DNA of 64,000 nt from Phymatolithon calcareum (lineage: Eukaryota; Rhodophyta; Florideophyceae; Hapalidiales): NCBI GenBank assembly GCA_977006965.1, contig OZ345360.1, positions 868,001-932,000 on the forward strand. The letters are read 5' to 3'. Of this stretch, positions 21,924 through 33,716 are shown in pieces. How positions within the stretch are numbered: position 1 is the first letter of the stretch; every line of letters starts with the position of its first letter. Both the position numbers and the translations under genes were made by a program. The notes beneath the pieces were generated by a model. The model did no database searches. It saw only the letters and a program-made list of their open reading frames with translations, and was not told the origin of the DNA.

Positions 21924-22169
21924 TCCTGCGTCCGCAATATGGACTATCCACGTAGAAGAAGGCACTCGTTAAAAATGGCAGTATTGTTGCATGATGGTGT
22001 CTGCGCTTTCATCCAAAATCAACTTCTACTTTTCAGTGAATTTTCAAATAAAATTGAATTTACTCAAAGGCAATCCCTTGCCATTTTGGTGAAGGGCACC
22101 TGGGCAAAGATGGTACAACCATTCTACACACCTCAAAGAGTTAAACTGCCCGCCCTGCTACTACTACAC

Positions 22170-25037
22170 CTAAACTAGTGCCCTAGCGTGGAGGTCAGCC
22201 CTCGCGATTATCAAGTAAGCAGAAGCTCCTTGCATCGAAAGCAAGGCCGAGAAGCTAAAGTTCTGCCGGGGGTTCGCTCGAAGGCTTTGCACATACATAG
22301 AGTTATCACGATATCCTTTCCGGGTGTCCATTCCAACCTCCTTGAAAAACTGCCCAGTCTTCGCATTGTACACACGCACCACGTCTTCAGTACAGGAACC
22401 CGAAATGACATAGTCTCTGCCGTTCATATAGTACGACCTTGTGTAGTTGTGCTCTCTCTTGGTCTTGGGAATATTAAATACCCGCTCCAAACGTCCATCG
22501 CACGCAGTGTACTGCTTAACCTCGTTGTTGACAGCCGACACAAGAAGATATTCATCGTCGGGAGAAAAGACCACCATCACGTTTCCCGAGTCGCTCTGAC
22601 GCTGGAAAATTGGGCGCCGCCCCCCACCTGGTCGACTTTCACGCAGATCCCATTTTTTCACAAATCGATCAAAGCTTGATGTGACGAAAATGTGTGGGTT
22701 ACCATACGCAAACTTTAGAACATTGATGTGATCGGCATGACAGTCCTTAATGCGCTCGAGTTGCCGACCTGTTTCCAAATCAAACAGCCCAACATCCCTG
22801 TCGTACCCACTGACGATAAACTTTTCGTCAGTGCTGTTCGTGTGGATGGATGTTAGCCGCGGGAAATTCTCTGCTGCGAACGAGCACCCACCGTGTTCCC
22901 CTGTGCCCATCCATTCTACATTGTACACATGAATTTTTCCTGATTCTGAACCGGCGATGAAGCGATTCGCATCCTTGTTGAACCACGAGATACCCAGCAC
23001 TGAGTCCTTCAACCTAGGCACGTGATCGAGATTGTTGTCACTGGGCAGAATGGGAAGTTCTCCGCTTGTCCGCACAGGATTGCCTGGTGCAATGTGGCCC
23101 CTCCCTCCACCTGTACGACACGACCCGACAACATTGCCCGAATCTTGATCCATGACCACCAAGTAGCCGTCCTCCGTGCCAAACACCATTAGGCTGGGGT
23201 CGCTGGGATTGTACTCAAACTGGCGGGGGCGATCATGAGGTTCGCATACGTAGTCAATGTGAGGCTGACCAGGTCTGCTTAAAAGAGACCTGGAAGACTC
23301 TTTCTCAAAATCTGTCCAAAAGAATTTGTCCTTAACGTACGCGGTGGAGCTCTGGGGCCCAACTGGTCGCTTACGGGACATACTTTCGGCGGGCGAGGAT
23401 GCGTCGTGGAACAGGCCCCGTCCAAAGCCTTCACACTGCTCATTTACAACTTTGAAAACTTGGGCAGAGAATGCTTCAAGCGTGCGCGCGCGGCAACCTG
23501 GTCTTTCTGCTCGTTTTGCTCCCATATTGGCCAGCCCCCTGTGGACCGCTGACACCTTTTTCAATCCTGCCCCGTCAGGGATTTGGTCATAGTTTGCGTT
23601 CCGACGGCGCTTGGGGTTGGAGTCCAGGCTGGAACGCGACTTCGCCCAAAGCACAGCTTGAGAATTGGAAGTTTCCAGCTCCCGATTGCGAAGTTGGCGA
23701 TGTAAAGTCGCATGGTTGCTTCCGGAATCCGTAATGGGCAGATCAAAATGGCGGACAATGTCTCGACGCGCATTATCTGACTCGCGTGCATTCAGTTTCA
23801 AGCCATCTAATGACACAAGAGCAGGCAAGGCATGAGCAAGCAAAAACTGGCGATAGTGCGGTCTATTCGATACAGGGGAGACGTCCTCGTTGGCCTTCCA
23901 GTCTTCGTTGCTCATCGTTTCATGGCGATACGGCAGGTATGGAATTTCATCTGGGACTCTGGCGCTTTCCCCAGGTGCAAATGCAAGTCTGGCCCTTTCG
24001 ATTAGGGCTGCATAACTGTTACAATTGCCACTGTTCGCTTTGTTCACTGCAGATCGTGACTCCGGATTGCAATCCTGCGAAGAGGTAGCAGATGACGATG
24101 CATGCGAAGAGGATAGCACAGTAGCAGATGACGATGAATGCGAAGGGGACGGCCCATTTGCAGATGCTGAAGCATGAGAAGCAGGGTGTGTAGTACTCAT
24201 TGACGATTCATGGGAGTCTTGATGCCTGAAAACAGATGCGTTCGAGCTTTGACTGGGAGAGTCGGCACATAAAAGTCGAACATGTTCAAATTCAATAACG
24301 CTTTTTGGGTCTCCTCGAATCAAAATTGCGCGCAAATTTGGGAGTTGAGCAAGGACCGAGGCAGTCGTCCAGAGGTTTTTGAAAGCAGTTCCTTTCAGCG
24401 AAAGCCATCGCAATTCCGTTAGAATTCTAGGGGGCAAACGCGTAAACGTTCGAACGGGGCATCCATCCATGCGCAAGCCGCGCAAGCCAAAAGGGGCGTC
24501 CTTGTTGCGAAGCCTTATATTCTCGATAAAGTCTTCCCACCTGAACATATCCACGTCGTGCACTTCGGGACAATTGCTCATGTCGACTTCGAGGAGCCCA
24601 TCTCCAAGGATGACGGCGGCGGCGATAATAATAGCAGCACCTTCCCCAGAGAACGAGTTACCCTCGAAATGCCAAAATGAAAACTTCATACGTGTTCCGC
24701 CAAATGCAATTTGTGCATTGTAAGAAAGCAGGTCTTGCATTGAGGTGGTGTCCAATGCGGAACGGATGGCCATTACGGTATCCGAGGCGTTTGCGGTTAA
24801 AAGGTACGCACGGAGGAACTGGTAGATAAGTGTGGAGGGTACATTTGCCGTTCGCATCAGGGAGCAAACATAAGCTAGAACTTGAGAATCATCAAGGCAA
24901 TGACGGGCAAAGTCGACTCGGACGGTTTTGGCTTCAGTGAGAAGCAAAGCTTTCGGGCGGAGTGGACGAGGACCAACGCCAAAGAGACGACAAAAGCGCT
25001 TATAGATGGCATACGACTCTTGCTCTGTAGAAGGCAT
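22170..25037 (-). CDS. Leucine-rich-repeat plus WD40-repeat protein
   Basis: A 955-residue protein. Residues about 90-250 contain irregular leucine-rich repeats (for example LLEVDMSNCPEVHDVDMF and LRWLSLKGTAF). A Ser/His/Ala-rich low-complexity linker (about 255-330) follows. After further disordered sequence, a WD40 propeller occupies about 590-930 (FIVSGYDRDVGLFDLETG, IFVTSSFDRFVKKWDLRE, YVISGSCTEDVVRVYNAK). LRR-WD40 proteins of this layout occur in plants and algae and are often proposed as CUL4-DDB1 substrate receptors. The KKWDLRE end of one blade resembles a WDxR motif, which would fit, but this is inference. The repeats are divergent, unlike those of the NLR gene at 38-43 kb. Confidence 0.8.
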   Translation of the reverse strand: MPSTEQESYAIYKRFCRLFGVGPRPLRPKALLLTEAKTVRVDFARHCLDDSQVLAYVCSLMRTANVPSTLIYQFLRAYLLTANASDTVMAIRSALDTTSMQDLLSYNAQIAFGGTRMKFSFWHFEGNSFSGEGAAIIIAAAVILGDGLLEVDMSNCPEVHDVDMFRWEDFIENIRLRNKDAPFGLRGLRMDGCPVRTFTRLPPRILTELRWLSLKGTAFKNLWTTASVLAQLPNLRAILIRGDPKSVIEFEHVRLLCADSPSQSSNASVFRHQDSHESSMSTTHPASHASASANGPSPSHSSSSATVLSSSHASSSATSSQDCNPESRSAVNKANSGNCNSYAALIERARLAFAPGESARVPDEIPYLPYRHETMSNEDWKANEDVSPVSNRPHYRQFLLAHALPALVSLDGLKLNARESDNARRDIVRHFDLPITDSGSNHATLHRQLRNRELETSNSQAVLWAKSRSSLDSNPKRRRNANYDQIPDGAGLKKVSAVHRGLANMGAKRAERPGCRARTLEAFSAQVFKVVNEQCEGFGRGLFHDASSPAESMSRKRPVGPQSSTAYVKDKFFWTDFEKESSRSLLSRPGQPHIDYVCEPHDRPRQFEYNPSDPSLMVFGTEDGYLVVMDQDSGNVVGSCRTGGGRGHIAPGNPVRTSGELPILPSDNNLDHVPRLKDSVLGISWFNKDANRFIAGSESGKIHVYNVEWMGTGEHGGCSFAAENFPRLTSIHTNSTDEKFIVSGYDRDVGLFDLETGRQLERIKDCHADHINVLKFAYGNPHIFVTSSFDRFVKKWDLRESRPGGGRRPIFQRQSDSGNVMVVFSPDDEYLLVSAVNNEVKQYTACDGRLERVFNIPKTKREHNYTRSYYMNGRDYVISGSCTEDVVRVYNAKTGQFFKEVGMDTRKGYRDNSMYVQSLRANPRQNFSFSALLSMQGASAYLIIARADLHARALV

Positions 25038-25575
25038 GACAGCAGTCAGAGAGCGCTCAGACTCTCACAACGGGCACAAAGAGCTCAGTTACAACTGAAG
25101 AGAGCACAATGCAAGTAGAGCACTACGTCGGGCACATGCAGAATGCTGGAGCATCTCCTCGCTGCGAAAAAAACGAAGATAAAGTGGCCTCCAGCGCATC
25201 GAGAATTTGAGCCGGGTTGATTTGTTTGGGCAGCAGGGATTTGGGGGCTGGCTGGTTGATTTCCGTTCCACGGTTTGCATGTTGTATGATTCAGTACCCG
25301 CAGGCTCCACCTCCTCTCTGTAATGATCAATGCTGTAATATCATACTCTGCATAATACAGTACTGCTTCAAAGCTTTGATACTGCAGGTTCTTGACCATT
25401 CATTATGCATTTTCCTTCCCAGATTCAGCGGTATGATATGCTTCTGTCCAGACCAGATCTCGAATCGAGATTCTCGATACTGTACCAAACTCGACCAACC
25501 TCGCGATAGTTAGAGATGTTCAAAAGGATCAATTGAAGTGTCCACGAAAACTATTCAGCTTCAAGAGAGTGCCCG

Positions 25576-26610
25576 ATGGTACCCCCAACATTTGTCTGTT
25601 CGTCGCCATGCTTGACCTCCACTGTTTTTTCTGGGCGCTCAGTCTCAACTCCGACAAGGCCCGGGCTCCAATGCCCTGTGCCAGTCGCGCCCCCCTCTGG
25701 AATCCGTTCCATGGTTAAAGTTCGAATGACTGCTATGCAAGAAGGTCCGGCAAGGCGCGGCCGTGGACTAATTCAGCACAAACGAGAAGCTTTTTGGTTC
25801 TACAGATTTCTCTCTGTCGTGTACGACACCATTGTGAACCCTTTCCATTGGACGAAAGAGATGCGCGACCGTTCCCTGAAGCAGGCTGGCCTGGAAAGTC
25901 CGTCTCGGAATTTAACGACTGTGGACGTCGGAGGAGGTACAGGGTTCTGCACTGAAGGCGTTTTACAATATGTTGATCCCAGTTATGTCACCCTGCTGGA
26001 CCAGAGCCCTCATCAAATGGCAAAAGCAAAAGCGAAACCGGCATTGAAAGGAGTTACATTTGTTGAAGGTGATGCCGAAAATTTGCCGTTTGAGACCGCC
26101 TTATTTGACCGCTATACGTCCGCAGGGTCCATTGAGTACTGGCCTGAGCCGCAGAGGGGAATTGCCGAAGCGTATCGCGTCCTGAAACCAGGTGGTAAGG
26201 CTACTATTATCGGACCTGTCCGTGCAACGAATTGGTTTTCTCGCTTTTGGTGCGATTTATGGATGCTCTTCCCTATGGAATCGGAGTATCGCAATTGGTA
26301 TGCCGCTGCTGGTTTTGAAGATGTAACCGTTTCGTATATCGGACCCCGAGCGTACAGAGGTGTTCGTCAGCACGGACTTATTATGGGACTTACAATTACG
26401 GGAACAAAACCTGTCAATGGCCCGGTGGAGCCGGCTGTGCAGCTAGGAGAAATGCTCGAGTCCCGTAGTCGCAATCTGACATTACTTGAGCGCATAATGT
26501 TCTTACCCAAGTGGATTATTGGCGTCATCGCTGGGGGGTATTACTTCGTTCTTCCCTTTTTGATAATTTTGTGGGCTTTTCTGTTCATCAGAAAGGAACA
26601 GGAATCATGA
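25576..26610 (+). CDS. VTE3: MPBQ/MSBQ methyltransferase (VTE3), plastid
   Basis: A SAM-dependent methyltransferase of the plastid inner envelope that methylates 2-methyl-6-phytyl- and 2-methyl-6-solanesyl-benzoquinol, steps towards tocopherol and plastoquinone. The 344 residues begin with about 50 Ser/Thr/Pro-rich residues lacking acidic side chains (transit peptide). The SAM site VDVGGGTGFCTEG lies at 116-128, followed by GDAENLPF and EAYRVLKPGGKATIIGPV. The C-terminal hydrophobic segment (GVIAGGYYFVLPFLIILWAF) anchors the protein in the membrane as in plant VTE3. It is convergent with ATE1 to the right. There are no introns. Confidence 0.93.
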   Translation: MVPPTFVCSSPCLTSTVFSGRSVSTPTRPGLQCPVPVAPPSGIRSMVKVRMTAMQEGPARRGRGLIQHKREAFWFYRFLSVVYDTIVNPFHWTKEMRDRSLKQAGLESPSRNLTTVDVGGGTGFCTEGVLQYVDPSYVTLLDQSPHQMAKAKAKPALKGVTFVEGDAENLPFETALFDRYTSAGSIEYWPEPQRGIAEAYRVLKPGGKATIIGPVRATNWFSRFWCDLWMLFPMESEYRNWYAAAGFEDVTVSYIGPRAYRGVRQHGLIMGLTITGTKPVNGPVEPAVQLGEMLESRSRNLTLLERIMFLPKWIIGVIAGGYYFVLPFLIILWAFLFIRKEQES

Positions 26611-26867
26611 TCCCGAGCTCAGCTCCGTATTAGTGCCATGAATTACCCTCGCGGAGGGAATAAAAGTCAATGTAACTAATGCCGTAACGGTGGAGCAGTT
26701 CCACTGACGAAAGAATAGGCAGAGATGATGGTCAGGTTCACGGCAGGATTAGACTTCGATGAAGAAGGAATTCACATAGCAGGATACTTCAATGGTGGTC
26801 TAGATCCACGAATAGAGACCGACTTCCATTAGAACTCGGTCGCAAAGAACCGCACTTTAATGCAGAC

Positions 26868-29051
26868 CTAGTTGGCCAAATGGGGTTCAATGTCGAACAC
26901 AAAGGAACGACTCTGTGTACGTCCAGTAAGTTTCACGAATCTTGCAATCACTTCTCGCAACTCTCGTAACGTAATCTCCCCAGCGTTTCCAATTTGCCGC
27001 TGCAAAGCCGACAGGGTCATTCGATTATGTCTTGACAATCGAAGTACAGCCGACCGTGCCTCTTCCAAAGCACTCTCGTGACTGATTGTGTAATCATCGA
27101 TATCAGTCCCCGGTTCTATATCGACGGGAGCCAAACGGGTCACGTTGTTCCCCATACTATTCAATCGTTCAATGGCCACAGCTGCGGGAGTCCACGCTCG
27201 AGTTTCAGGGCACATAATCTCTGACGGGGCATAGGATGCCTTGTAGCGCATTTTCTGCAAAAAGACCGCGCGCAGAGAGCACAGGAATTATTAGTATAGC
27301 TTTAGACAACAACGGTCACGCATATCACCTCCGCTGAAAGGGACGGCGACACATACCGGGCAAGAGTGTATGTAGTAACCCATATAATAGAACTGAAGGT
27401 CTGGCTTGCGTTCAGATTCTTTTTGAACCCATTCAATCTCCTTCAAGGCAGAGAGGACCCCTGGAGAGAGTACCGCAAAATCAGGATCGTAGAAAAGGTA
27501 AACAGAGCTCAAACATTGCGGCAAAATATCCACCACTCCCACAGCAAAAAGACGGCCCATTAGCTTGTACAGAATATGAAATGATCCATACCCAACGTCT
27601 GAATCATCCTTTCCTGGTACTGGCACCAAAGGTGACTTGACCAAAAACCGCATGTACGATTCTTTGCTACAATCCTCGAGATCATCGCGATGCACTGTCG
27701 TTTGGTACCGACAATAAACTTGAAAAGACTCATCGTCAAATCTTGCCGGAACAATGTCCATCGTAAACGGACCTGGGCTGAACCGTGATGCCGTGCTCGG
27801 CGTCGGAATAGATGAGTCTTCGGATTGATGTGTACCGGAGGCCGTGGGCATCAAATAAAGGTTTTTTTGCGATTGTCTGACGTCTTCACTCGGGGCAGAG
27901 GAAGGTGAGGAACGTCTCGCAGCCAGGTTTTTGAATAACCAATACGAATCGGATGGGAGCTCTTTGCGCTCATGGATCCATATATTTATAAACCCCGGGC
28001 TCGCAAGCTCGATGTTGGCAAAGATAGGATCGTTCAGTGAGCAGCGGTCTTGCAGTGTCTTTAGGATAATTCGTCCAAAATCCATTTGTAGTGCGATATG
28101 GTTCGATTTCGTCCCGTGCTTCTCACCTGCATTCGATACGGGCTCCACAGCTGCAGAGTCAACCTTCGCTCCTGATTCCATCGCCAAACGTCTTGCTGCA
28201 GCCGCTAGAACGAGTGCCACATTGGAAGAAAAATGAGGAGAAATAATCCCTTCGCCATCTCCAGATCTGTTCTCAGAGATTTTACGTCCCTGGTCAACGG
28301 AATTTGCACGCAATTTCTTCCTGGATTTCTTCGTCTTCCACTTTCGGGGGACACTGACAGTTATAAAAGGCGCAGCTGCAGCAACAAGTTGCTCAGAAAC
28401 TGCAGGTTCCCCGGATTTAGATGACGCCAGTTCTCTCAGTGCTTCGAGTACAGCTGCAAGAACATCAGTGCGCAGAATGCCCGAAACCTGAGAAGCAGAA
28501 GAACTCTGTCTAGATGTCTCTGATTCGTATTGCTTTTGAGCGGTTTGTTGAACTATGGAAAGTGGGGTATCTGGATTTTCGTCGCTGCAGGACTTTTTCA
28601 GTGACCCTGACGACCTCCCTGGTGCTGCATCCGACCCAGTACCAGGGGTTACATCTGCTCCAACATCTTCAGGAGAATCACGGGAGTGCTTTTTTCCACG
28701 CGAACCTTGCGTATTAGCGCAATGCAAATCTGTACGTTCATGAGAGTCATGAGTATCGGTCCGGGAATACTTTCGCAATCTCTTCAAAACACGCTTCTGT
28801 GATGTAGACGGAGTAAAGGAATTCGCTCGCAGTCGAATCGTGTAAGCTGGACAGCAGCTTTGAGCGATATCAGGGCGATATAAATAATGACCGCTGCGAC
28901 GCCACCCAGCATCGATCATGACCTGATAGTCTTCGACGGACACCGAATTCCCCCACATGCCAAAGTTATGGGACGAGTTCTTTCCCTCGCAATAACCGCA
29001 TCGACTTCGACAGTAGCCAAGGCAACTGACTACGCTGTTGCGTGAAGCCAT
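26868..29051 (-). CDS. ATE1: Arginyl-tRNA--protein transferase (ATE1), two exons
   Basis: Model complement(26868..27254, 27357..29051), 693 residues. ATE1 transfers Arg from Arg-tRNA to N-terminal Asp/Glu, marking proteins for the Arg/N-degron pathway. The N-terminal metal-cluster domain has Cys18, Cys21, Cys66 and Cys67 (RCGYCEGKNSSHNFGMWG; AQSCCPAYTIR). The C-terminal acyltransferase part has FYYMGYYIHSCP joined across the intron to KMRYKASYAPSEIMCP. The intron (102 nt, GTATGT..TTTGCAG) carries TACTAAT. Between the domains lies a long Ser/Lys-rich insertion (about residues 100-380) that makes the protein larger than usual. The open frame extends 73 codons upstream to a TTG; the ATG at 29051 fits the family start. 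Confidence 0.94.
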
Positions 29052-29543
29052 GCTGCGAACTTGTGTCTCCTCAACGGAAATGGAAGTGCATGGGAGCCAT
29101 GTCTGAAATTCTAAAGAGCCTTTTTGAAGTAGTTGACGTTCACCACTGTAATGACTCCTCGAAGAGGTATGACAGTAAGTGTACTTCTCACGTGCGAGGC
29201 AACAATTTCGTGATACATTTAAACGTTTAGAAGACGCATGCACAAGACCTTCATTGCAAACAGCCTGCAACCATCACACAGAGTCAGGACATCGGATTGT
29301 GCCCCTTGCTACTGAACACGAACAGAACTAATTTCGCATGGCAAATTCTGTCGCAGGCATACGACCACGTTTACGAAGAACCGCATATTTGCGAACATGC
29401 CGAAAGCTGAAGAATTGTTCGGCAAACTAGAAAGCACCGTAAATATTTTTTAGAACTAAATATTGACTGTCCCCTATGACCTATCCAGATACCAGCAAGT
29501 TCATGCTACATCTTCGTTGGGGGGATAAAATTACACACTGGAA
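29052..29543. other. Short intergenic
   Basis: Promoter side of ATE1 and 3' side of ChlH; nothing else is seen. Confidence 0.6.
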
Positions 29544-32500
29544 CTACTCAACTCCTTCAATGCGATCCTCGACCTCAGAGTACAACTCCCTCAACTTGTC
29601 CAAATCGTCATCCGAAGCCTCCCAGTACCCACGTCCAGCAGCCTCAAGGAATGTGGTAACCATATCACGGAAACTGTTCGGATTCATATCCAGCAATCGC
29701 TTCTGCATCTCCTCGTCCTTAATAAAAGTGTCATTAGCATCCTGGAAAACAAAATTGTCAACCTCACCAGAGGTTGCAGCGAATCCGTATGTATTACGAA
29801 GACGCTTTGCGATCTCTCGTGCGCCCTCATACCCAGCCGCCAGATTCCCCTCTATCCATTTCGGATTCACCAGTTTCGTCCTCGTATCGAGCCGCAATGT
29901 CGCCGACAATGTCCGCACTTGTGCGTTCGCTGTCGTGGTATCCGCAATATAGGCCGTGGGTTTCTTTCCGTCCTTCCTGAGACGCTGCACAACCTTGGTC
30001 GGGTCACTATCCAAGTAGTGCGAAACGTCCGTCAGTGAGATTTCACCACTGTCCAGGTTTTGAAACGTAACATCGACGGTGGAGAGAGTTTTTTCAAAGA
30101 TCTTCTGACTCACTTTCATTTCTCCCGGACGATCAGCGTTGAACGCAAAACCTTTGCGAGACAAATACATATCCTGCAACTGCTTCTCATCCTCCCATCC
30201 TCCGTTTTCAATAGCCAATGATACATTGGCCGAATAGCTCCCGGAAGCATTGGAGAAGACCCGTGTGGCTGCATCTCGCACGGGGACACCAAGCTCTTCT
30301 GCCTGCTCCAACGCATGCTTCCTGACAAAATTCATATTAGGGTCTTCGAGAGCTTCGGCTGCCATCTTCACCGCCATGTCCATAACAGCCATCTGATTGA
30401 TGAACAAATCACGGAATACTCCCGAGCAGTTGATGACGACGTCAATACGCGGACGCCCAAGCTCCTCAATAGGGATAAGCTCAACCTTGTTCACTCGTCC
30501 CAACTGATCAGGCAACGGACGTGCACCAATCAACCAATATATTTCTGCGATACTTTCCCCAGAAGTCTTCAGGCAATCCGATCCCCACATCATCACCGAA
30601 ATCGTCTCCGGCCAGTCTCCGCCAGATGCAATTACCTGCTGTTCGAGGAGACGGTCTACCACAATCTTTCCAGAGTCCATTGCAGCCGAAGTGGGCAAGC
30701 TTTGCGGGTCCAATGCGTGGATGTTCTTGCCGGTCGGAAGAACGTCTGGATTGCGAACGGGGTCCCCTCCGGGCCCTGGTGGGATGAAGCGCCCCTCAAG
30801 GGCGTTGATGAGAGCGCCAAGTTCATTATCAGCCACAATTTGCTGCAGGCAGAACTCGAGATACTTAACAATAGGAACAATATCATCCTCGTTGACATTG
30901 GGAAACCCAGCATCTGCAATAGCTTGAGCTATGGATGATTTTTGCCCTATAACCCTTGCCATCACAGCACTGAAATCAAATCCAATTACATCTTCGACAC
31001 GGCCATCCTTATTCGTTGAGTTGTTCACCAGCACAGTTACGGCGGCACGGCTGGCATCCGTGATTTTTTGAAGCAGTGCGACGCTTTCCAGATCCCCAGC
31101 ATTGGTCTTGCTGTAAATGTCATCGATATCTATGCCAATCGAAGAGGCAATGACGCTGGGAAGGCCTTTGACACCCTGCTCCCCTTCACCGGGACGATCG
31201 ATGCTGCTAATACTGACGAGAGTGGCAATCGCTTCATTTGCAGTTGGAGGCTTGCCGATGGTATGCAATCCGCTTGGGAGCAATCGACATTCAATTTCAA
31301 TCAATTGCTTGTAGATGAGGCCCACAATGCGATCCCTCACGGCCATGTCCATGGCTTTCGCGTCTTCGTCTGGGAGAGCCACGTCCTTGTCGAAATTGAC
31401 TTGTCGGGCCAATGCAATAATAGAATTAACAATGCCCCCAGCTCGTCCAGATTCCTTCTGTCCCTGATACGATGCAACAAGCTCCGACAGTTCTCTCAGT
31501 CCTTTGTACAAACCTGCATTTTCGGCGGGTGGAGTTAAATACGAAATAGTCCCCGCATACGAGCGGCGTTTGGCGATCGTCGCCTCCGACGGATTATTCG
31601 CTGCATAAAAGTACACGTTGGGTATTGAGTTGATCAACTTATCCGGATAACATGTATCCGACATCCCAACTTGTTTGCCGGGCATGAACTCCAAAGAGCC
31701 ATGCGTTCCAAAGTGAAGCACTGCATCTGCTTTCCAAATTCGCTCCAAATAGGCATAGAATGCTGCAAAGCCATGGTGAGGCGAGGCACTTTTCGCGAAG
31801 AGTAATCGCATGGGATCTCCTTCGTATCCAAACGTGGGTTGCACCCCAATGAAAATATTCCCGTATTCTTTTCCGTAGATAAGCATCTGCTGTCCATCCG
31901 TATTCAAATTGCCTGGGGGCGGTCCCCAGTTTTCATGCAAGTTTTCCTGGTATGGGCAGACCTTGACGTACTCATCAATTGGCATGCGATACGCGATGTT
32001 CAATTCTGGAGAACTGATTCTCGCCTCCTTATCATGCAAAATTTCACCAAGAAGGGCAGCTCCCGATTCTGGCAGATTGTCAACGCTGTACCCTTTATCG
32101 CGGAGACCTTGCATGACCTTAAATGCGGAACCAAAAACATCGAGATATGCTGCAGTGCCAATGTTACCTTTATCCGGTGGGAAAGAGAAAATGGTGATCG
32201 CCACCTTCTTCTTCGCAACCTCCTTTCGTCTAAGGTCAGCCCATTTCAAAGCCCTTGCTGCGAGCGTCGTAATTCGGTCTTGCATAGGAATTGATCGACC
32301 TGTGAGCCCATCTCTTCCAGCAAAAATTACTGGTTCAATGGCACCATCGAGTTCAGGAAGAGATACTTGCAGAGCTACCTGCACTGGGTGTAAACCCAAA
32401 TCGGACGCCCGCCATTCGTCTGTTGTTTGGAAGACTAGAGGCAATGCGCAAAGATAAGGCCGATCGAGCTTCTTGAGCACCGCGATGGCCTTAGGGTGGT

Positions 32501-33716
32501 CTTGTGTGGCAGGGCCACCAACGAGGGCAAATCCGGTCAGCGACACGAAGACATCGATGTTAGCGTTCGACGTATTTTTATGGAAAAAGAATCTTTCCAC
32601 GGGAATGGAAAAGTCGAGACCACCTGAGAAAACAGGAATGACTTTCGCTCCTTTCGCCTCAAATTCAGAAATCAGCGAAACATAATGACAATCGTCACCA
32701 GTAATCATGTGCGTTCTCGCGAGAACAATGCCAACAGTTGGTGAATTGGCGGTAAGTCGCGCGCGAGGGCAGTGCTCTGTATTGTACCATCTCAAATACT
32801 CGTCGAGGTCTTCAAACATTTTGGGCGCCAAAGGATGCCAAATGCCAACATCGGGGTACACCACGGGTGAAGCAATTTCCCGCTTACTATCCGGCACAGC
32901 GGTAACATATTTGTCCGCGATCATTAGCAAAAAGTTCTCAATGTTCTCGGACGACCCGCCCAGCCAATACTGGAACGATAGCATGAAAGACCTTGCATCC
33001 TGTGCCTTGTCTGTAGGAAGATATTTTAAAACCTTGGGAAGGGTGCGAAGTAGTTTGAGCATGCTCTCCTCGAAAGAGGCTGCATTTTCCTTTCGCTTTT
33101 TGCGCATAAACTGAGCGATAGCACTTTTGCTTTGTCCCAATTGGGCCATGGTAAATGTTCCCAACTTGTTGAGTCGCATGACGTCCGGCATTGACGGGAA
33201 AATAATGCATGCATCCATTCTTTCCCGGTGGGGAGTTACCGCCTCAGCGACTTTCTCCGCGAGGTCTTGGACGAAAATGAGACTGCCGATGAAAACATTG
33301 GCGGTCTCGAGGTCTCGCTTGAACTGCTCATAATTGGCAGGATCGCGAAGCTCCTCTAGAAGGTATCCAGAAACTTCGACGCTTACTGAACCATCGCCTG
33401 CATTAATGTTATTTGCCGCGCTCGACATGGTGCTTTGATACTGGCTTTCCAGTACGACATAGACAATTCTGACGCACTTACGAACGTCCTTCACATCCGG
33501 TACGATCTTCCGGTCCGACGGCTTGGAGGCAGTGAAGAGACCGGAAGCAACTGACATGTTCACGACAGTTGCCGAGCGCGGACGCCGCGCTACCGACGAG
33601 CCGTTGACAGCATTGCCCGTTGCAGCTCCGGAAACGAAAGAAGCATCGGAGGCAGACGAAAGCGGTTGAACAAAAAGGGATGTTCCTAGCCCGGTAATAA
33701 ACCCGAGTCCCGCCAT
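29544..33716 (-). CDS. CHLH: Magnesium chelatase subunit H (ChlH), plastid precursor
   Basis: A 1390-residue catalytic porphyrin-binding subunit of Mg-chelatase, which inserts Mg2+ into protoporphyrin IX in the first committed step of chlorophyll synthesis. A 50-60 residue Ser/Ala/Gly-rich transit peptide ([20 protein letters not shown] at its start) precedes the mature protein. Recognisable CobN/ChlH blocks include [40 protein letters not shown] and [16 protein letters not shown]. The length is that of plant and cyanobacterial ChlH plus a presequence. It is intronless and complete. Partners ChlI and ChlD are not in the window. Confidence 0.97.
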   Translation of the reverse strand: MAGLGFITGLGTSLFVQPLSSASDASFVSGAATGNAVNGSSVARRPRSATVVNMSVASGLFTASKPSDRKIVPDVKDVRKCVRIVYVVLESQYQSTMSSAANNINAGDGSVSVEVSGYLLEELRDPANYEQFKRDLETANVFIGSLIFVQDLAEKVAEAVTPHRERMDACIIFPSMPDVMRLNKLGTFTMAQLGQSKSAIAQFMRKKRKENAASFEESMLKLLRTLPKVLKYLPTDKAQDARSFMLSFQYWLGGSSENIENFLLMIADKYVTAVPDSKREIASPVVYPDVGIWHPLAPKMFEDLDEYLRWYNTEHCPRARLTANSPTVGIVLARTHMITGDDCHYVSLISEFEAKGAKVIPVFSGGLDFSIPVERFFFHKNTSNANIDVFVSLTGFALVGGPATQDHPKAIAVLKKLDRPYLCALPLVFQTTDEWRASDLGLHPVQVALQVSLPELDGAIEPVIFAGRDGLTGRSIPMQDRITTLAARALKWADLRRKEVAKKKVAITIFSFPPDKGNIGTAAYLDVFGSAFKVMQGLRDKGYSVDNLPESGAALLGEILHDKEARISSPELNIAYRMPIDEYVKVCPYQENLHENWGPPPGNLNTDGQQMLIYGKEYGNIFIGVQPTFGYEGDPMRLLFAKSASPHHGFAAFYAYLERIWKADAVLHFGTHGSLEFMPGKQVGMSDTCYPDKLINSIPNVYFYAANNPSEATIAKRRSYAGTISYLTPPAENAGLYKGLRELSELVASYQGQKESGRAGGIVNSIIALARQVNFDKDVALPDEDAKAMDMAVRDRIVGLIYKQLIEIECRLLPSGLHTIGKPPTANEAIATLVSISSIDRPGEGEQGVKGLPSVIASSIGIDIDDIYSKTNAGDLESVALLQKITDASRAAVTVLVNNSTNKDGRVEDVIGFDFSAVMARVIGQKSSIAQAIADAGFPNVNEDDIVPIVKYLEFCLQQIVADNELGALINALEGRFIPPGPGGDPVRNPDVLPTGKNIHALDPQSLPTSAAMDSGKIVVDRLLEQQVIASGGDWPETISVMMWGSDCLKTSGESIAEIYWLIGARPLPDQLGRVNKVELIPIEELGRPRIDVVINCSGVFRDLFINQMAVMDMAVKMAAEALEDPNMNFVRKHALEQAEELGVPVRDAATRVFSNASGSYSANVSLAIENGGWEDEKQLQDMYLSRKGFAFNADRPGEMKVSQKIFEKTLSTVDVTFQNLDSGEISLTDVSHYLDSDPTKVVQRLRKDGKKPTAYIADTTTANAQVRTLSATLRLDTRTKLVNPKWIEGNLAAGYEGAREIAKRLRNTYGFAATSGEVDNFVFQDANDTFIKDEEMQKRLLDMNPNSFRDMVTTFLEAAGRGYWEASDDDLDKLRELYSEVEDRIEGVE